From NCBI GenBank assembly GCA_027625915.1, contig JANTQA010000032.1, positions 11,160,001-11,224,000 of the forward strand: a stretch of 64,000 nucleotides of DNA, written 5' to 3'. Shown one piece after another: positions 35,211 to 45,694 of this stretch; the first letter of the stretch is position 1, and each line of letters begins with the position of its first letter. Source of the stretch: Anaeramoeba flamelloides. Its lineage: Eukaryota; Metamonada; Anaeramoebidae. A program made the translations under genes and the position numbers. The notes below the pieces were generated by a model. The model was not told the origin of the DNA and did no database searches. It saw only the letters and a list, made by a program, of their open reading frames with translations.

Positions 35211-35668
35211 CTGTTGAGAGAAAAATGTTGGAAACAGAAAAATGGTTGGGAACCATTTTTAATTGTTAACATTACTGAAATTGAAAATCAATTCCTATTG
35301 GTAACAAGATGAATTTTATATAAATCCAGGTTTAAAGGTGTTACAAGTTCATTAATCTGTGGTGTGTGTAGAACACGAATTTGAATGATTGATAACTAAA
35401 GTAGATCTTGCTATTTTAACAAAAATCCAAGTTTTAGTACAGTTTACTATTAATTCAGAAAATGGTAATTTTTAAACTTGCTTTAGATTATAAGAGATAA
35501 GGTTTTGAAAAAGTAGAATTACATTAATGTTTATTCTAATAAGTAGATTATTGTTATTTTCTTTAGTTATTTCACAAACGATTGAAATTAAAAATCATTT
35601 TCAGTAATGTTCCCAATTAAAATTGCTTTCCAACTATTTTTCTCTGTTCAACATTTTTCTCTCAACAG
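35211..35668 (-). mobile_element. 458-bp CTGTTGAGAG element, copy 2 (inverted)
   Basis: Complete inverted copy with the same termini and exactly the same length as 30694-31151. It shares its inner-side flank (TTTCAA|CTGTTG on the reverse strand) with copy 3 at 42320, showing it was duplicated together with block R1. Confidence 0.85.
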
Positions 35669-35689
35669 TTGAAATACATTTTAATAAAT

Positions 35690-36765
35690 ACGAAAGTGGA
35701 AATATCCTAGTATAATATATTTTCATACCAACAAAAAAAAGCAAATTAAAAAAATGAAAAAATTAATCAAAAAAAAATAAAAAAAAATCATTTATTTCTT
35801 GATCTTATTTGTAAAATTTGACACAATTACTTCTTCTTTGCTTGGTTTTATTTTTAATTCTTCATGTAAAAACTTTTATTTGAAAATTTTTGAACAACCT
35901 TTTACTCCCTATTTCTAGATGAATTCTCAAAATGAATTTTAATTCTTATTTTCAGTTAATTAATCCAATTCTAGTTTTGGTTCAGAAAATAGGATATTTT
36001 TTAAATTTCTTCTTCAGAAATAAAGATTTATTTGATAAATTTGTTTGATTTGATAATTATTGATTTTCCATTAAATTGAAAACTCAAAATAATTTGGGAT
36101 CTTGATTGAAATTTTCTCTAAATTATTCTTTTTCTTTTGTATGAATCTTTTTTAGCTGTTTTTTTTTTTTGATTTCATGAATTCAACCCTTTACTTTAAT
36201 CTTTGAAACAGTATTCTTTGTTTTGGCTTATTTTTGATAAAAATATTTGAAATTCGAATTTTCAAAACAGGTTTTGTGAAAAAAAAATGTTTTGTTAATT
36301 AATAATAAATAGCAATGGGACGAGAATCCCAAAAAAATTACTTACTTGAATTTCATCAAAATTAAGAAGATAAAGAAAACATATCTTCGAAAATATTTTG
36401 ATTACATTTTTTTTTTTTTCATTTTTGATTTCAACAAATTTATTTGGAAAGGTGATCTTTTGTGTTTGGTCTTCGAAAAGAAAATATTTGTTTCAAATAA
36501 ACTCCCTATCTAGATTTTTTTTTATTATTTTATTCTAGGATTAATTTCAAGCATTCGTATAAACACATTTCTTGATCCAAAACAAAATTAATAAAAATCA
36601 AAAATTCAATCAAAAAAATGTTCAAAAAATTGAAAAAATTAAAGATTTGATTTGTGTTCATTTCACAAATAAAGCAGGGAAATGATGTTTGGGTTTAAAG
36701 TTTCAATATCCTGTAACACTCAAAAAATCTTTTTTTCGGTAAGGTTGTAGCAATTAACCATTCTG
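35690..36765 (-). repeat. Dispersed block R1, copy 2 (inverted)
   Basis: Reverse complement matches 41180-42310 along its length, from CCTTACCGAAAAAAGATTTT to TTATACTAGGATA. The adjoining CTGTTGAGAG element (35211-35668) belongs to the same duplicated unit. Confidence 0.7.
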
Positions 36766-37441
36766 GAAAACTATTGTCAAATCAAAAAAAAAATTGTCAA
36801 ACCAGTTTTAATTCTAAGGTACATAACTCCGAAATTTTTATTTTTAAAATAAGCTCACATAATAAACATTATTATACATAACAGTTTTGAAAAACGTTTA
36901 CAACTTTTTTAGATCTTAATGGGAATTGCAAAAAAATGAAATTTTTAAGTAATATTTTTTTAATTTTTAATTGTTAAAATTTTTGAAAATTTTATTTGAT
37001 TGATTTAGTGGAGAGATTATTTGAATATATTTTTTTAATCGTCAAAAAGAAACATATTTTTCAATTTTAAAATAAAATTAAATATTTCTTTTAAAAGATA
37101 TCGTTAAATTAAATTGAAAAACTGATGTTTTTTTCTGTTTTGTGAATATTTTTTATCATTTTCATTTTATTTTTTTCCATGATTTAGTTATAATATATAT
37201 TAACTGTTTTTTTGGTAAATTGTTTTAACATTATTATTTTTTAATTCTTAATGTTCAATATAAAGTTCATTCGTTGTAACTAATTTCAAAAAAAAAAAAT
37301 ACATGGAGAATAGGTGTTTTTTTAGAAGTCGGGAATTTTGAAAAAGGAGGTATTCGAATCTTAATGAGTTTAATTGTTATCTTTTCTTTTATTACATAAC
37401 ATTATCCCAACTTTGAAAAATAATTTATAAAAAATGTAATA

Positions 37442-37636
37442 CAGTCAGTTCCACTTTTAAGGCACAAACTTTGAACGAAATTTAAGGCACAAAAAAATTC
37501 TCAAATTAAGGCACAAAATTCAGATTATAGTAAAATAAATTGAAAAAAAACATTACAAATTTTGTGCCTTAATTTGAGAATTTTTTTGTGCCTTAAATTT
37601 CGTTCAAAGTTTGTGCCTTAAAAGTGAAACTGACTG
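37442..37636. mobile_element. Mariner-like MITE, best copy (195 bp)
   Basis: TA flanks both ends. Termini are CAGTCAGTTCCACTTTTAAG and the inverse, extending as near-perfect inverted repeats for about 70 bp (AAGGCACAAA... words). With a 50-bp centre, the whole unit folds into one hairpin. It has no transposase. Confidence 0.85.
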
Positions 37637-38027
37637 TACTTTAATCCAATATTTCGTTTTGGATAACTTTAATTTTCAGATTTTATTTTTTCCTTTTTAG
37701 TGTTGTGAAAAAAGCAAAATTTTAAAATTATTTTTTTTACTTATTGTCCACAATCAAAGAAAATATCTAAAACTGAAATTCCCCAAACTTGATTAATACC
37801 CATTCTTAAACTCTTAATGGAGTAGCTACACTATAAAACATGATAAAAAATTGAGAGAGATGAGATAAGAATATTTTATTTTGGTGACCTGTGATCGTAG
37901 ATTCTCTAAAAATTTTTTTAAAAAAATTATTTGATTATTTTTTTTTTAGTAATGTTAAACAAAAAAAAAAAATAAGAATATATATTGATAAAATAGTTTT
38001 GATTTTTTTTTATTTAGATAAACTTAA

Positions 38028-38546
38028 TTCCAAAAATTTGGGCACAGTTTAAACAGTCAAAAGAATAGCAATATCATACTTTACATTCAATTTGGAAATT
38101 ATTTGATTTTATAAACTATTTCATTTTTTGTCGTTTTTGTTTTATTTTCATTTCGTTTTTTTTTCGAGTTACGAAATCTTTTTCGTTAGATCTGGAATTT
38201 TTTTTCAATGGTTGATAGAATATTGGTGTTGAGTTTCTAAAATTGAAAAATCATATACATTTGGTACTTTGTATCTTATCATTTGATCGATCAACCATTG
38301 TTGGTGTAAATTTCAACAAATTTACCAATATATTTTTTGTTTAGCTCATTTCCTTATTTTGGACACACTCGTTTTGATTTTTTTAATTTATATTGTTTTC
38401 TTTTATTTGGTTGAAAAGGATTACTTATTGAACCATTAATACTAGGTTACTTAAATGTGGTTTGATATTAGGTTTGGAAAAATATAATAAATTTAGTGTT
38501 TTTGTTTTCCAACTTTTGATTTTAGATGTGTCCAAATTTTTGGAAT
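38028..38546 (+). repeat. TTCCAAAA-ended element, copy 2
   Basis: Ends TTCCAAAAATTTGGGCACA and TGTGTCCAAATTTTTGGAA. It lies within segmental duplicate D2, so copies 2 and 5 were amplified together. Confidence 0.75.
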
Positions 38547-38828
38547 AGGGTTTAGTTTTTTTTTGGGAGATGATTTTAGATTCTTAGAATAAAACTTATA
38601 GACATTTTATTGTTTAAAATTTGATAAAATATAATCATATTCACTTCTCCAATTCCTCCAAATCCAACTATTTAAAATCCTAACCAGATAATGTTTTGTG
38701 ATGATTATTATTTTTTGAAATTCTTCTAGATATTTAAGGATTATTCGAATTTTATTCCCAGTGGCTATTACTTTTATACCCACAACACGAATTATGAACT
38801 CAAAAGAATGCTGAGTTAATAGATCTTG

Positions 38829-39092
38829 TTAAAATGTAAAATTTAGGTTTTTTTGAGGAAGGCAAAAAAAATTTACTTTCCAAATCCAAATTTTTTCACT
38901 CAAAATTTTCGACTTCCAAAATGATATTGGGAAAATGTCACTCCACTTTATATTGAAGTATGTTAGAGTTGGTGGTAAATGTAGCCACCCATTTGAAAAG
39001 AAAGTGGAGTGACATTTTCGCAATATCAAAAAAAATAGCTTTTTATTTTTGCCTTGCTTTGTTGGGGATTTTTCGAAAAGTTTTTGGATCAA
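38829..39092. repeat. Large imperfect hairpin
   Basis: Arms include GGGAAAATGTCACTCCACTT (about 38930) and its inverse AAGTGGAGTGACATTTTCGC (about 39002) around a loop of about 50 bases. The pairing is weaker further out. Open frames on both strands here are products of the palindrome. It is present only in copy 1 of duplicate D2, so it is probably an insertion. Confidence 0.6.
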
Positions 39093-39407
39093 TAAATGAT
39101 TTTAGTCAAAATCTTAAATTGCTAAAAATTGACAATATTTGACTTTCCCTCAATTCACTATATTTTAAAGGTCTTAGTCTATTTACTGCTTTGTATTTCA
39201 ATGCTCACAGAGCATAAAATTCAGATAGTCCTTAAGCCACATTCATGTTTCCTTATTTGATTCCCTCGATTGTAATGTTGTTGTTCTTTTTAAACAAAAT
39301 TCATTTATACCAAATGTTACTGATAAAAAAAATATTTCTAATTGCTTTTTGTTGTCATGATTAAAAAAATTCAAAAATGATGAAAAAAAATGAAAAAATT
39401 AAATAAC

Positions 39408-39494
39408 ACAATAGAATGTTGAGATAAGGACAAAAGATAAGTCATTCAACATTTGAAATACCATTTTAAGTATTTCAACTCAACATTCTATTGT
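39408..39494. repeat. Hairpin ACAATAGAATGTTGAG, copy 1
   Basis: Perfect outer arms ACAATAGAATGTTGAG and CTCAACATTCTATTGT enclose a further partly paired interior. An 87-bp copy of identical length occurs at 53906-53992. Confidence 0.75.
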
Positions 39495-39779
39495 TGCAAT
39501 TTCTTTTAGACTTTGAAAAAAAAATTTGAAAAATCTAATGAATGAAGTACTTTAAATAATAAAAATCAATGAGTTATAACCAAAGTAAAAAATATTATTT
39601 TCTGATCCTTTTCAAAATTGCAAAAAAGTGAAAAATTTTCCTTTACTGTGACTACTCACTTAAAGCCAATTCCACAGGAATTGAAATAACCGAAAACAAA
39701 AAATCCCAAAAAAAATCACTTTTACTTATGTTTACAATTAAAATCTCAAATTTTATAAAATTGAGCATACTTAAATTTT

Positions 39780-40520
39780 GGTTCCATCTGTTGTTTTGAA
39801 TTTTATTCTGATTCTAATAACCAATTTCATTTTTGGACTTGATTTTTGTTTTTAAATGAAAAAAAAAAGACAGTATTTGTAAATGAGAAGATTTACTACT
39901 TTTTACAATTAAAATCGATTTTTCAATTTTTTCAAAAAGATAAATTTACCAACTTCCTCAAGTGACTAGTAACTCTTATTTGTTTATTTCTCAAAGTTAA
40001 TAGAGTAATTATTTACACAGGAGCACCATTAAACTTGATAAGCAACATCATTTATCAACTTTAGAGAAATGAGTTATCATTTTTAAAATAGTTCATTTTT
40101 TCAATAAAATTTTCAGTTAAAAGATCTGATCCTTTTTGTTTGGTTTTTAGGATCAAAAAATAAAAAGAAAAATTTACAAAAAACATTTTTATTTTGATGA
40201 AATCTCACTTTTTGTTAATTTTGAGAGTTTTTATGAACAAACAACCTTGGAATTTGAATCTTATTTTAAAAATAACAGAAAAATAAATCAAATATTGAAT
40301 CATTGAAGATCTTAAAAATTTGATAATTTATTTTCTTCATAAATTTTTATAAAATTTCTTGAAATTGAAAAGATTAGGTAATATTTTTTTTTCCAAATAC
40401 CAAGAATATAAACAAGGAACTGTTATCACTAAAACCATGTTATTTGAAAATATCTATTAATTTTTTTTTTATTGGAATTATTAATATGAATTGATTTTTT
40501 TTGTTTGAAAATCTTAAAAA
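39780..40520 (+). repeat. Dispersed block R3, partner of 33480-34210
   Basis: Inverted relative to 33480-34210. It shows GATTAGGTAATA, ATAAACAAGGAACTGTTATC and TAAAAGATCTGATCCTTTTT. No gene. Confidence 0.6.
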
Positions 40521-41179
40521 AAAAATGAGAAATAATGATAAAGCCTTTTGATGCATTTAATCTTTTTGTTGTTAATAACTTGCTGAAATAATTAAGATTT
40601 GGTTATTTACTGTTGGGTTAAAATAATAAAATTAAAAAAGTATTTTTGATGGTTATTAGGTGAATTTTCCAGGTTTTAAAAAGGTATTTTGTGATAATTT
40701 TTTATTTAATGTTTTGGTAGTTTTTTCTCCAATTTTTTTTAGGTTCAAAAAAAAGAAAAAAAAATAGTTTTGAAATGTTTTGTGAATAAAAGATATTATG
40801 CTTTTTTCAAGTTTAAAATCATTATTGTAATTTTTTTGATATTAAGTTGATTTTTTATATTGGGTTATTTCCAAAACTTTGTAGTTTTATTTTTAAAGTG
40901 TATTTTTGTACACTTCCTTTACAGGGAATTTGTTTTCTTTCCTCTTTAACGAAAATAATTTTTATTAAAATAATTTGAAATATATATTAAATTTAGAACT
41001 TTTCAAAAATGAGAAAAAATGAATCAAACTTTTAAAAACAATAACACATTTTGGAAAATAGCTTATAAGTAAGTTAAGTAGTGTAGTAATCAGATTTTAA
41101 CTTGGTTTTTCAATTTCAAGTGTGATAATTTATTTTTGAATTTGCTATTACATATACTTGAAGATTTTTTTTTAGTTTA

Positions 41180-42319
41180 CTTTTCTCTTTAATTAAGTCG
41201 CTAAATTTTTTCATTTTGAAAAATTTTAATTGCTATAACCTTACCGAAAAAAGATTTTTTGAGTGTAACGGGATATTGAAATTTTGAAACCAAATACCAT
41301 CCACTACTCGATCTGTGTAAAGAATTCAGAGTAATTCAGAGTCAAATCTTTAATTTTTCAATTTTTTGAACATTTTTTTGATTGAATTTTTGATTTTTAT
41401 TAATTTTGTTTTGGATCAAGAAATGTGTTTATGAGAATGTTTAAAATTAATACGAGAGTAAACCAAAAAATATTCCTGAGAAGGTGTGTCTTTTAAACCA
41501 ATCTTTTCTTTTAAAAAGACCAAAAAAGAAAGATCACATTTCTGGATAAACTTGTTGAAATTAAAAATGAGAAAAATCAGAAAAATTCAATTTTGGAAGA
41601 TTTGTTTTCTTTTTCTTCTTAATTTTGATTGAATCCAAACAATTTATAACTTTGGATTCTCACCCAATTGCTATTTATTATTATTTAACAAAAATATTTA
41701 TTTAACAAAACCTGTTTTGAAAATTCTTTTTTCAAATATATTTTTATCAAAAATAAGTCAAAACAAAGAATACTGTTTCAAAGATTAAAGTAAAGGGTTG
41801 AATTCATGAAATCAAAAAAAAAAAACAGCTAAAAAAGATTCATACAAAAGAAAAAGAATAATTTAGAGAAAATTTCAATCAAAATCCCAAATTATTTTGA
41901 GTTTTCAATTTAATGGAAAATCAATAATTATTAAATCAAACAAATTTATCAAATAAATCTTTATTTCTGAAGAAGAAATTTAAAAAATATCCTATTTTCT
42001 GAACCAAAACTAGAATTGGATTAATTAACTGAAAATAAGAATTAAAATTCATTTTGAGAATTCATCTAGAAATAGGGAGTAAAAGGTTGTTCAAAAATTT
42101 TCAAATAAAAGTATTTACATGAAGAATTAAAAATAAAACCAAGCAAAGAAGAAGTAATTGTGTCAAATTTTACAAATAAGATCAAGAAATAAATGATTTT
42201 TTATTTATTGTTTCTTTATCAATTTTTTTTTCTTTTTTTTGATTTCCATTTGTTTAATTGGTAAGTAAATAAATTATACTAGGGCATATTCCACTCTCTT
42301 ATTTAATAATGTATTTCAA
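41180..42319 (+). repeat. Dispersed block R1, copy 3
   Basis: Same orientation as 28500-30180 and inverse of 35690-36765. It is directly followed by a CTGTTGAGAG element, as in copy 2. Confidence 0.65.
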
Positions 42320-42977
42320 CTGTTGAGAGAAAAATGTTGAACAGAGAAAAATAGTTGGAAAGCAATTTTAATTGGGAACATTACTGAAAATGATTTTTAA
42401 TTTCAATCGTTTGTGAAATAACTAAAGAAAATAACAATAATCTACTTATTAGAATAAACATTAATGTAATTCTACTTTTTCAAAACCTTATCTCTTATAA
42501 TCTAAAGCAAGTTTAAAAATTACCTTTTTCTGAATTAATAGTAAACTTTACTAAAACTTGGATTTTTGTTAAAATAGCAAGATCTACTTTAGTTATCAAT
42601 CATTCAAATTCGTGTTCTACACAAACCACAGATTAATGAACTTGTAACACCTTTAAACCTGGATTTATATAAAATTCATCTTGTTACCAATAGGAATTGA
42701 TTTTCAATTTCAGTACAGTCAGTTTCACTTTTAAGGCACAAACTTTCAACGAAATTTAAGGCACAAAAAAATCTCAAATTAAAGCATAATTTTTTGGAAT
42801 TTTAATTTTCACAAATTATTTTACTAGAATTTGAATTTTGTGCCTTAATTTGAGATTTTTTTTTGTGCCTTAAATTTCGTAGAAAGTTTGTGTCTTAAAA
42901 GTGAAACTGACTGTAATGCTAACAATTAAAAATGGTTCCCAACCATTTTTCTTTGTCCAACATTTTTCTCTCAACAG
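42320..42977 (+). mobile_element. CTGTTGAGAG element, copy 3, split by a MITE
   Basis: Length 658 bp equals the 458-bp core plus 200 bp (a 198-bp MITE and its duplicated TA). Sequence on either side of the MITE rejoins exactly at CAG|TA|ATG, matching the uninterrupted copies. This proves the order of insertion. Confidence 0.88.
42716..42913. mobile_element. Mariner-like MITE nested in CTGTTGAGAG element
   Basis: TA duplication at 42714-42715 and 42914-42915. Ends are CAGTCAGTTTCACTTTTAAG and its inverse. It is a direct example of TA-specific insertion, with the pre-insertion sequence known from 30694-31151 and 35211-35668. Confidence 0.88.
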
Positions 42978-43068
42978 TTAGTTAAAGAAGTGATTTGAAT
43001 AATTCAGTTTCGCATGAACTATTATACTCAAAATTTGTAAAATCTAAACTAAAATTCAATTTTTTTTA

Positions 43069-43575
43069 ACACGGCTAAAACAGTTTTAAGAATCAAGATA
43101 ATACAATTCATTCAAATGAGAAATAAATTTGATTTTTGAAAAATAAGAAAATAATTTTTTCATCTTTTAGTTTTTTAGTTTTCATTTCATTTTCTAAATT
43201 AAGTAACCATTTCATTCGATCAAAATTTTTTTCGAACCGTTGATATTAGGTTAAAGTTGAGTTCTTTCAAAGAGAAGAACTCAAATAAAATTAGTTGAGG
43301 GAATCTAAACTTTGATCGATCAATAATTCCTAATAGAATTTAGACAAATTTACCAATACATTTTTTTAGCTAGCTCTCTCAAAAATTTTTAAGACATCCA
43401 TGATTTATATTTATAGATAATTATTTATTTTTTGATTTGAAAGTATTGTAATTTATAAACAATTGTTGACATTTCAATTAGTGAATGGCTTAAATTGGTA
43501 TTTCACCTGAGAATTGATTAAATAAGATTTTTTTTTCAAAAATTGAATTTTGGTGTGTTAAAAATTTTGAGTTGG
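43069..43575 (+). repeat. TTCCAAAA-family element, diverged copy 3
   Basis: Recognisable by ATATTAGGTTAAAGTTGAGTT, GATCGATCAATAATTCCTA, ACAAATTTACCAATACATTT and a final GTGTGTTAAAAATTTTGAG. The left terminus is eroded. Confidence 0.5.
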
Positions 43576-43799
43576 GGTTTTCTTACACCCTTAAATTATT
43601 GTTTTTGATTTCCACATTTAATAAAATCTTCTTTTGAAAATTATAAAAATAAAAATAAAAATTTTATAGATAAATTGGTGCAGGCCTTCAAAGGGGTTAA
43701 TTTTATAATAAAATTGGAATCAAAGTTTGAAGAATTATCATAAATATTTCTTCTTTTTCTTTTCTTTTTTTCTTTATTAATATTTTTTATTATTCTTTT

Positions 43800-45520
43800 A
43801 TCTAACATTTTTTTTGAATCTTTTTATTTTGATATATATTTATATTTATTTGATTTGATATTTATTGATTTTTTGTTGAAAAATAAATTTTTTTATTTGA
43901 TTTTTTTTGATTGATATTTTTTGTTAATTTTCGATGACAAATTATGATTTTTTATGATATGATATTTTTTTATTTTTTTTAGATTGATATTTTTTGATAT
44001 TTTTTGTCAATTTTTTATGACATTTTTTGTCGACATATTTTGTCAATCAAAAAGCTGTCATAATTTATTTAGATGAGTTTTTTTGACAAATCTCATGACA
44101 ATTTTTGACAATTCTTGTCAAATTTTCTTGTCATTTTTTGAAAATTTTTGTCAGATTTTTTGTCATTTTTTGACAATTCATGACAAAAAATTGTCGGGCC
44201 TGTGGTAACATTTCGTTGTTTTTATTTCTGAAAACAAATTTTTAACTTATGAATTTTATCTTTTAATTAAGAATATTTTCAAGATTTTATTTGTATTTTG
44301 GGAATGATTTTGGAAAGCAAATGCTAATTTTATTCCTTTTATTTTGCAATTAACTTTTCAAAAAGAAAATTAAAATTTGTAATTTATGTTATATTTTTAC
44401 TAAAAATTTTATTGGAAAAAAGGCAGGAATGAATTGTTTATTATAATTTTTTTGGTTTGTTATAGTTAGTAATGTAGTAGGCCAAATAAGAAAAAAATTC
44501 CTCAAAATAATTATTTTAATAAAGCCAGTTTTGGTTTCAATTTTTAATATTGTTTCAAAATTTTCATTCTTTTTTTTTTGATTTTTTCAAATTAACAAAG
44601 CGGGTCTCAAAATATTTGTTTATTTTGAATTTTTTTTTAAAACAAATAAATCTAAATTGAATTGGTTTGGTTTGGAAAGGGTTATAATTGGTTGGTAGTT
44701 ATTCTTAGTTGTTTGGAAGTGGTTTTTTTAATTGGTACTCTTATTTCTAAAAATAATTTATATTGGAATATATTTGATTTGAACAGTCGAGTTTCCAGTT
44801 GAATGTCTAAGAATATCAGAGTGTCTTTTAAATAGGCAATTTGGAAACCAAGAAACTTCTTGTTTTGAGGGAATATGGGAAATACTCTGAAAGTGTTTAT
44901 TGAAAGTTTTTTTCTCACAGGAGGAATTTAGTTTGGAAATTGGCATTGGAATTGTTCAAAATGGTTGTACCTCAAGACAAAATTTCTTTTCAGTTCAGAA
45001 ATTGAAGATCCACAAAGTATTGTTTTGGGAGAAAAGTTTTCAAAAAGTCTGACTCAAAAAAATTATATTTTGTTTAAAAAAAGTTGTTATTGGTTGAAAC
45101 AAGTATTAGTAAGATGAGTTATTTGACTCAAATTTATTTTAGTTAGAAATGGGGAATTGAAGATCAGTTAAAAACATTTTTTTATTTCATTATTTTTTTT
45201 TCGTTAGGGAATCCTTTGAGGTTCAATTGTTGGTTATTGTTTGAGTTTTAAGTTTCCAAGAAACTCAAGATCTAATGGAAATTTTTTTGGCTCGAAAAAA
45301 CTTTTCAAATGGTGTTTCGAGAAACTTTGGAAAGTGTTGTTTGTAATTGGTCTTGGGAGAAGATGTCTTGAAAATCATTTTAGTCCACACTTTATTAAAA
45401 CTCAAAAGTGAGGATGAAAAAAGTTTTAATTCAAAAAGTCCACACTTTATTAAAACGCAAAACTTTAAAAAAGTTTTAAAAAAGTTTTCACTTTTTTAAA
45501 ACAACTGTAACAGAAATGGT
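43800..45520 (-). repeat. Dispersed block R2, inverted partner of 30600-33350
   Basis: It lacks both insertions present in the left copy, so it serves as the ancestral reference. It ends just before the first exon of the AEC transporter gene. A conserved short frame (KLFLEIRVPIKKT) occurs in both copies, at 31731-31967 (+) and 44682-44918 (-). Confidence 0.7.
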
Positions 45521-45694
45521 TTAACTTTGACAATTTAATTCGAAAATTGAAGTACTTTTCAGGAAGGGTACCTATAACGACTTGAAGAATAAATTGATAA
45601 ACATATTTAGTGTCAGAAAAGTAGGAAATCATTTTTTTTTATTTCGGACAAAGCTTTTAAATCTCAACAAACAAAGCAACCCAAACAAAAGCAA

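Larger units (their letters stand above)
37819..39494 (+). repeat. Segmental duplicate D2, copy 1
   Basis: It matches 52798-53992 in the same orientation: GTAGCTACAC..., TGTGATCGTAGATTCTC, a TTCCAAAA element, GTAATGTTGTTGTTC and a terminal palindrome. This copy has an extra block of about 495 bp (about 38737-39232) that includes a large hairpin (38829-39092). Confidence 0.75.
27870..45694. other. 17.8-kb gene-free repeat cluster
   Basis: I find no gene in this stretch. It is a mosaic of dispersed blocks, direct and inverted. One block occurs at 28500-30180, 41180-42310 and inverted at 35690-36765. Another is at about 30600-33350, inverted at 43800-45520. A third is at 33480-34210, inverted at 39780-40520. 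Discrete elements inserted in these blocks are listed separately. Stretches such as 34210-35200 and 36770-37430 show only AT-rich sequence. Confidence 0.65.

Noticed and set aside
38829..39142. Frames of 87 and 60 codons on opposite strands
   Set aside because: They lie on the arms of one hairpin and mirror each other; no coding evidence.
31731..45520. A single giant palindrome centred near 38.3 kb
   Set aside because: The matching blocks are inverted but their order is not mirror-symmetric (33.5 pairs with 40.4 while 35.9 pairs with 42.0), so it is a mosaic of separate inverted copies.
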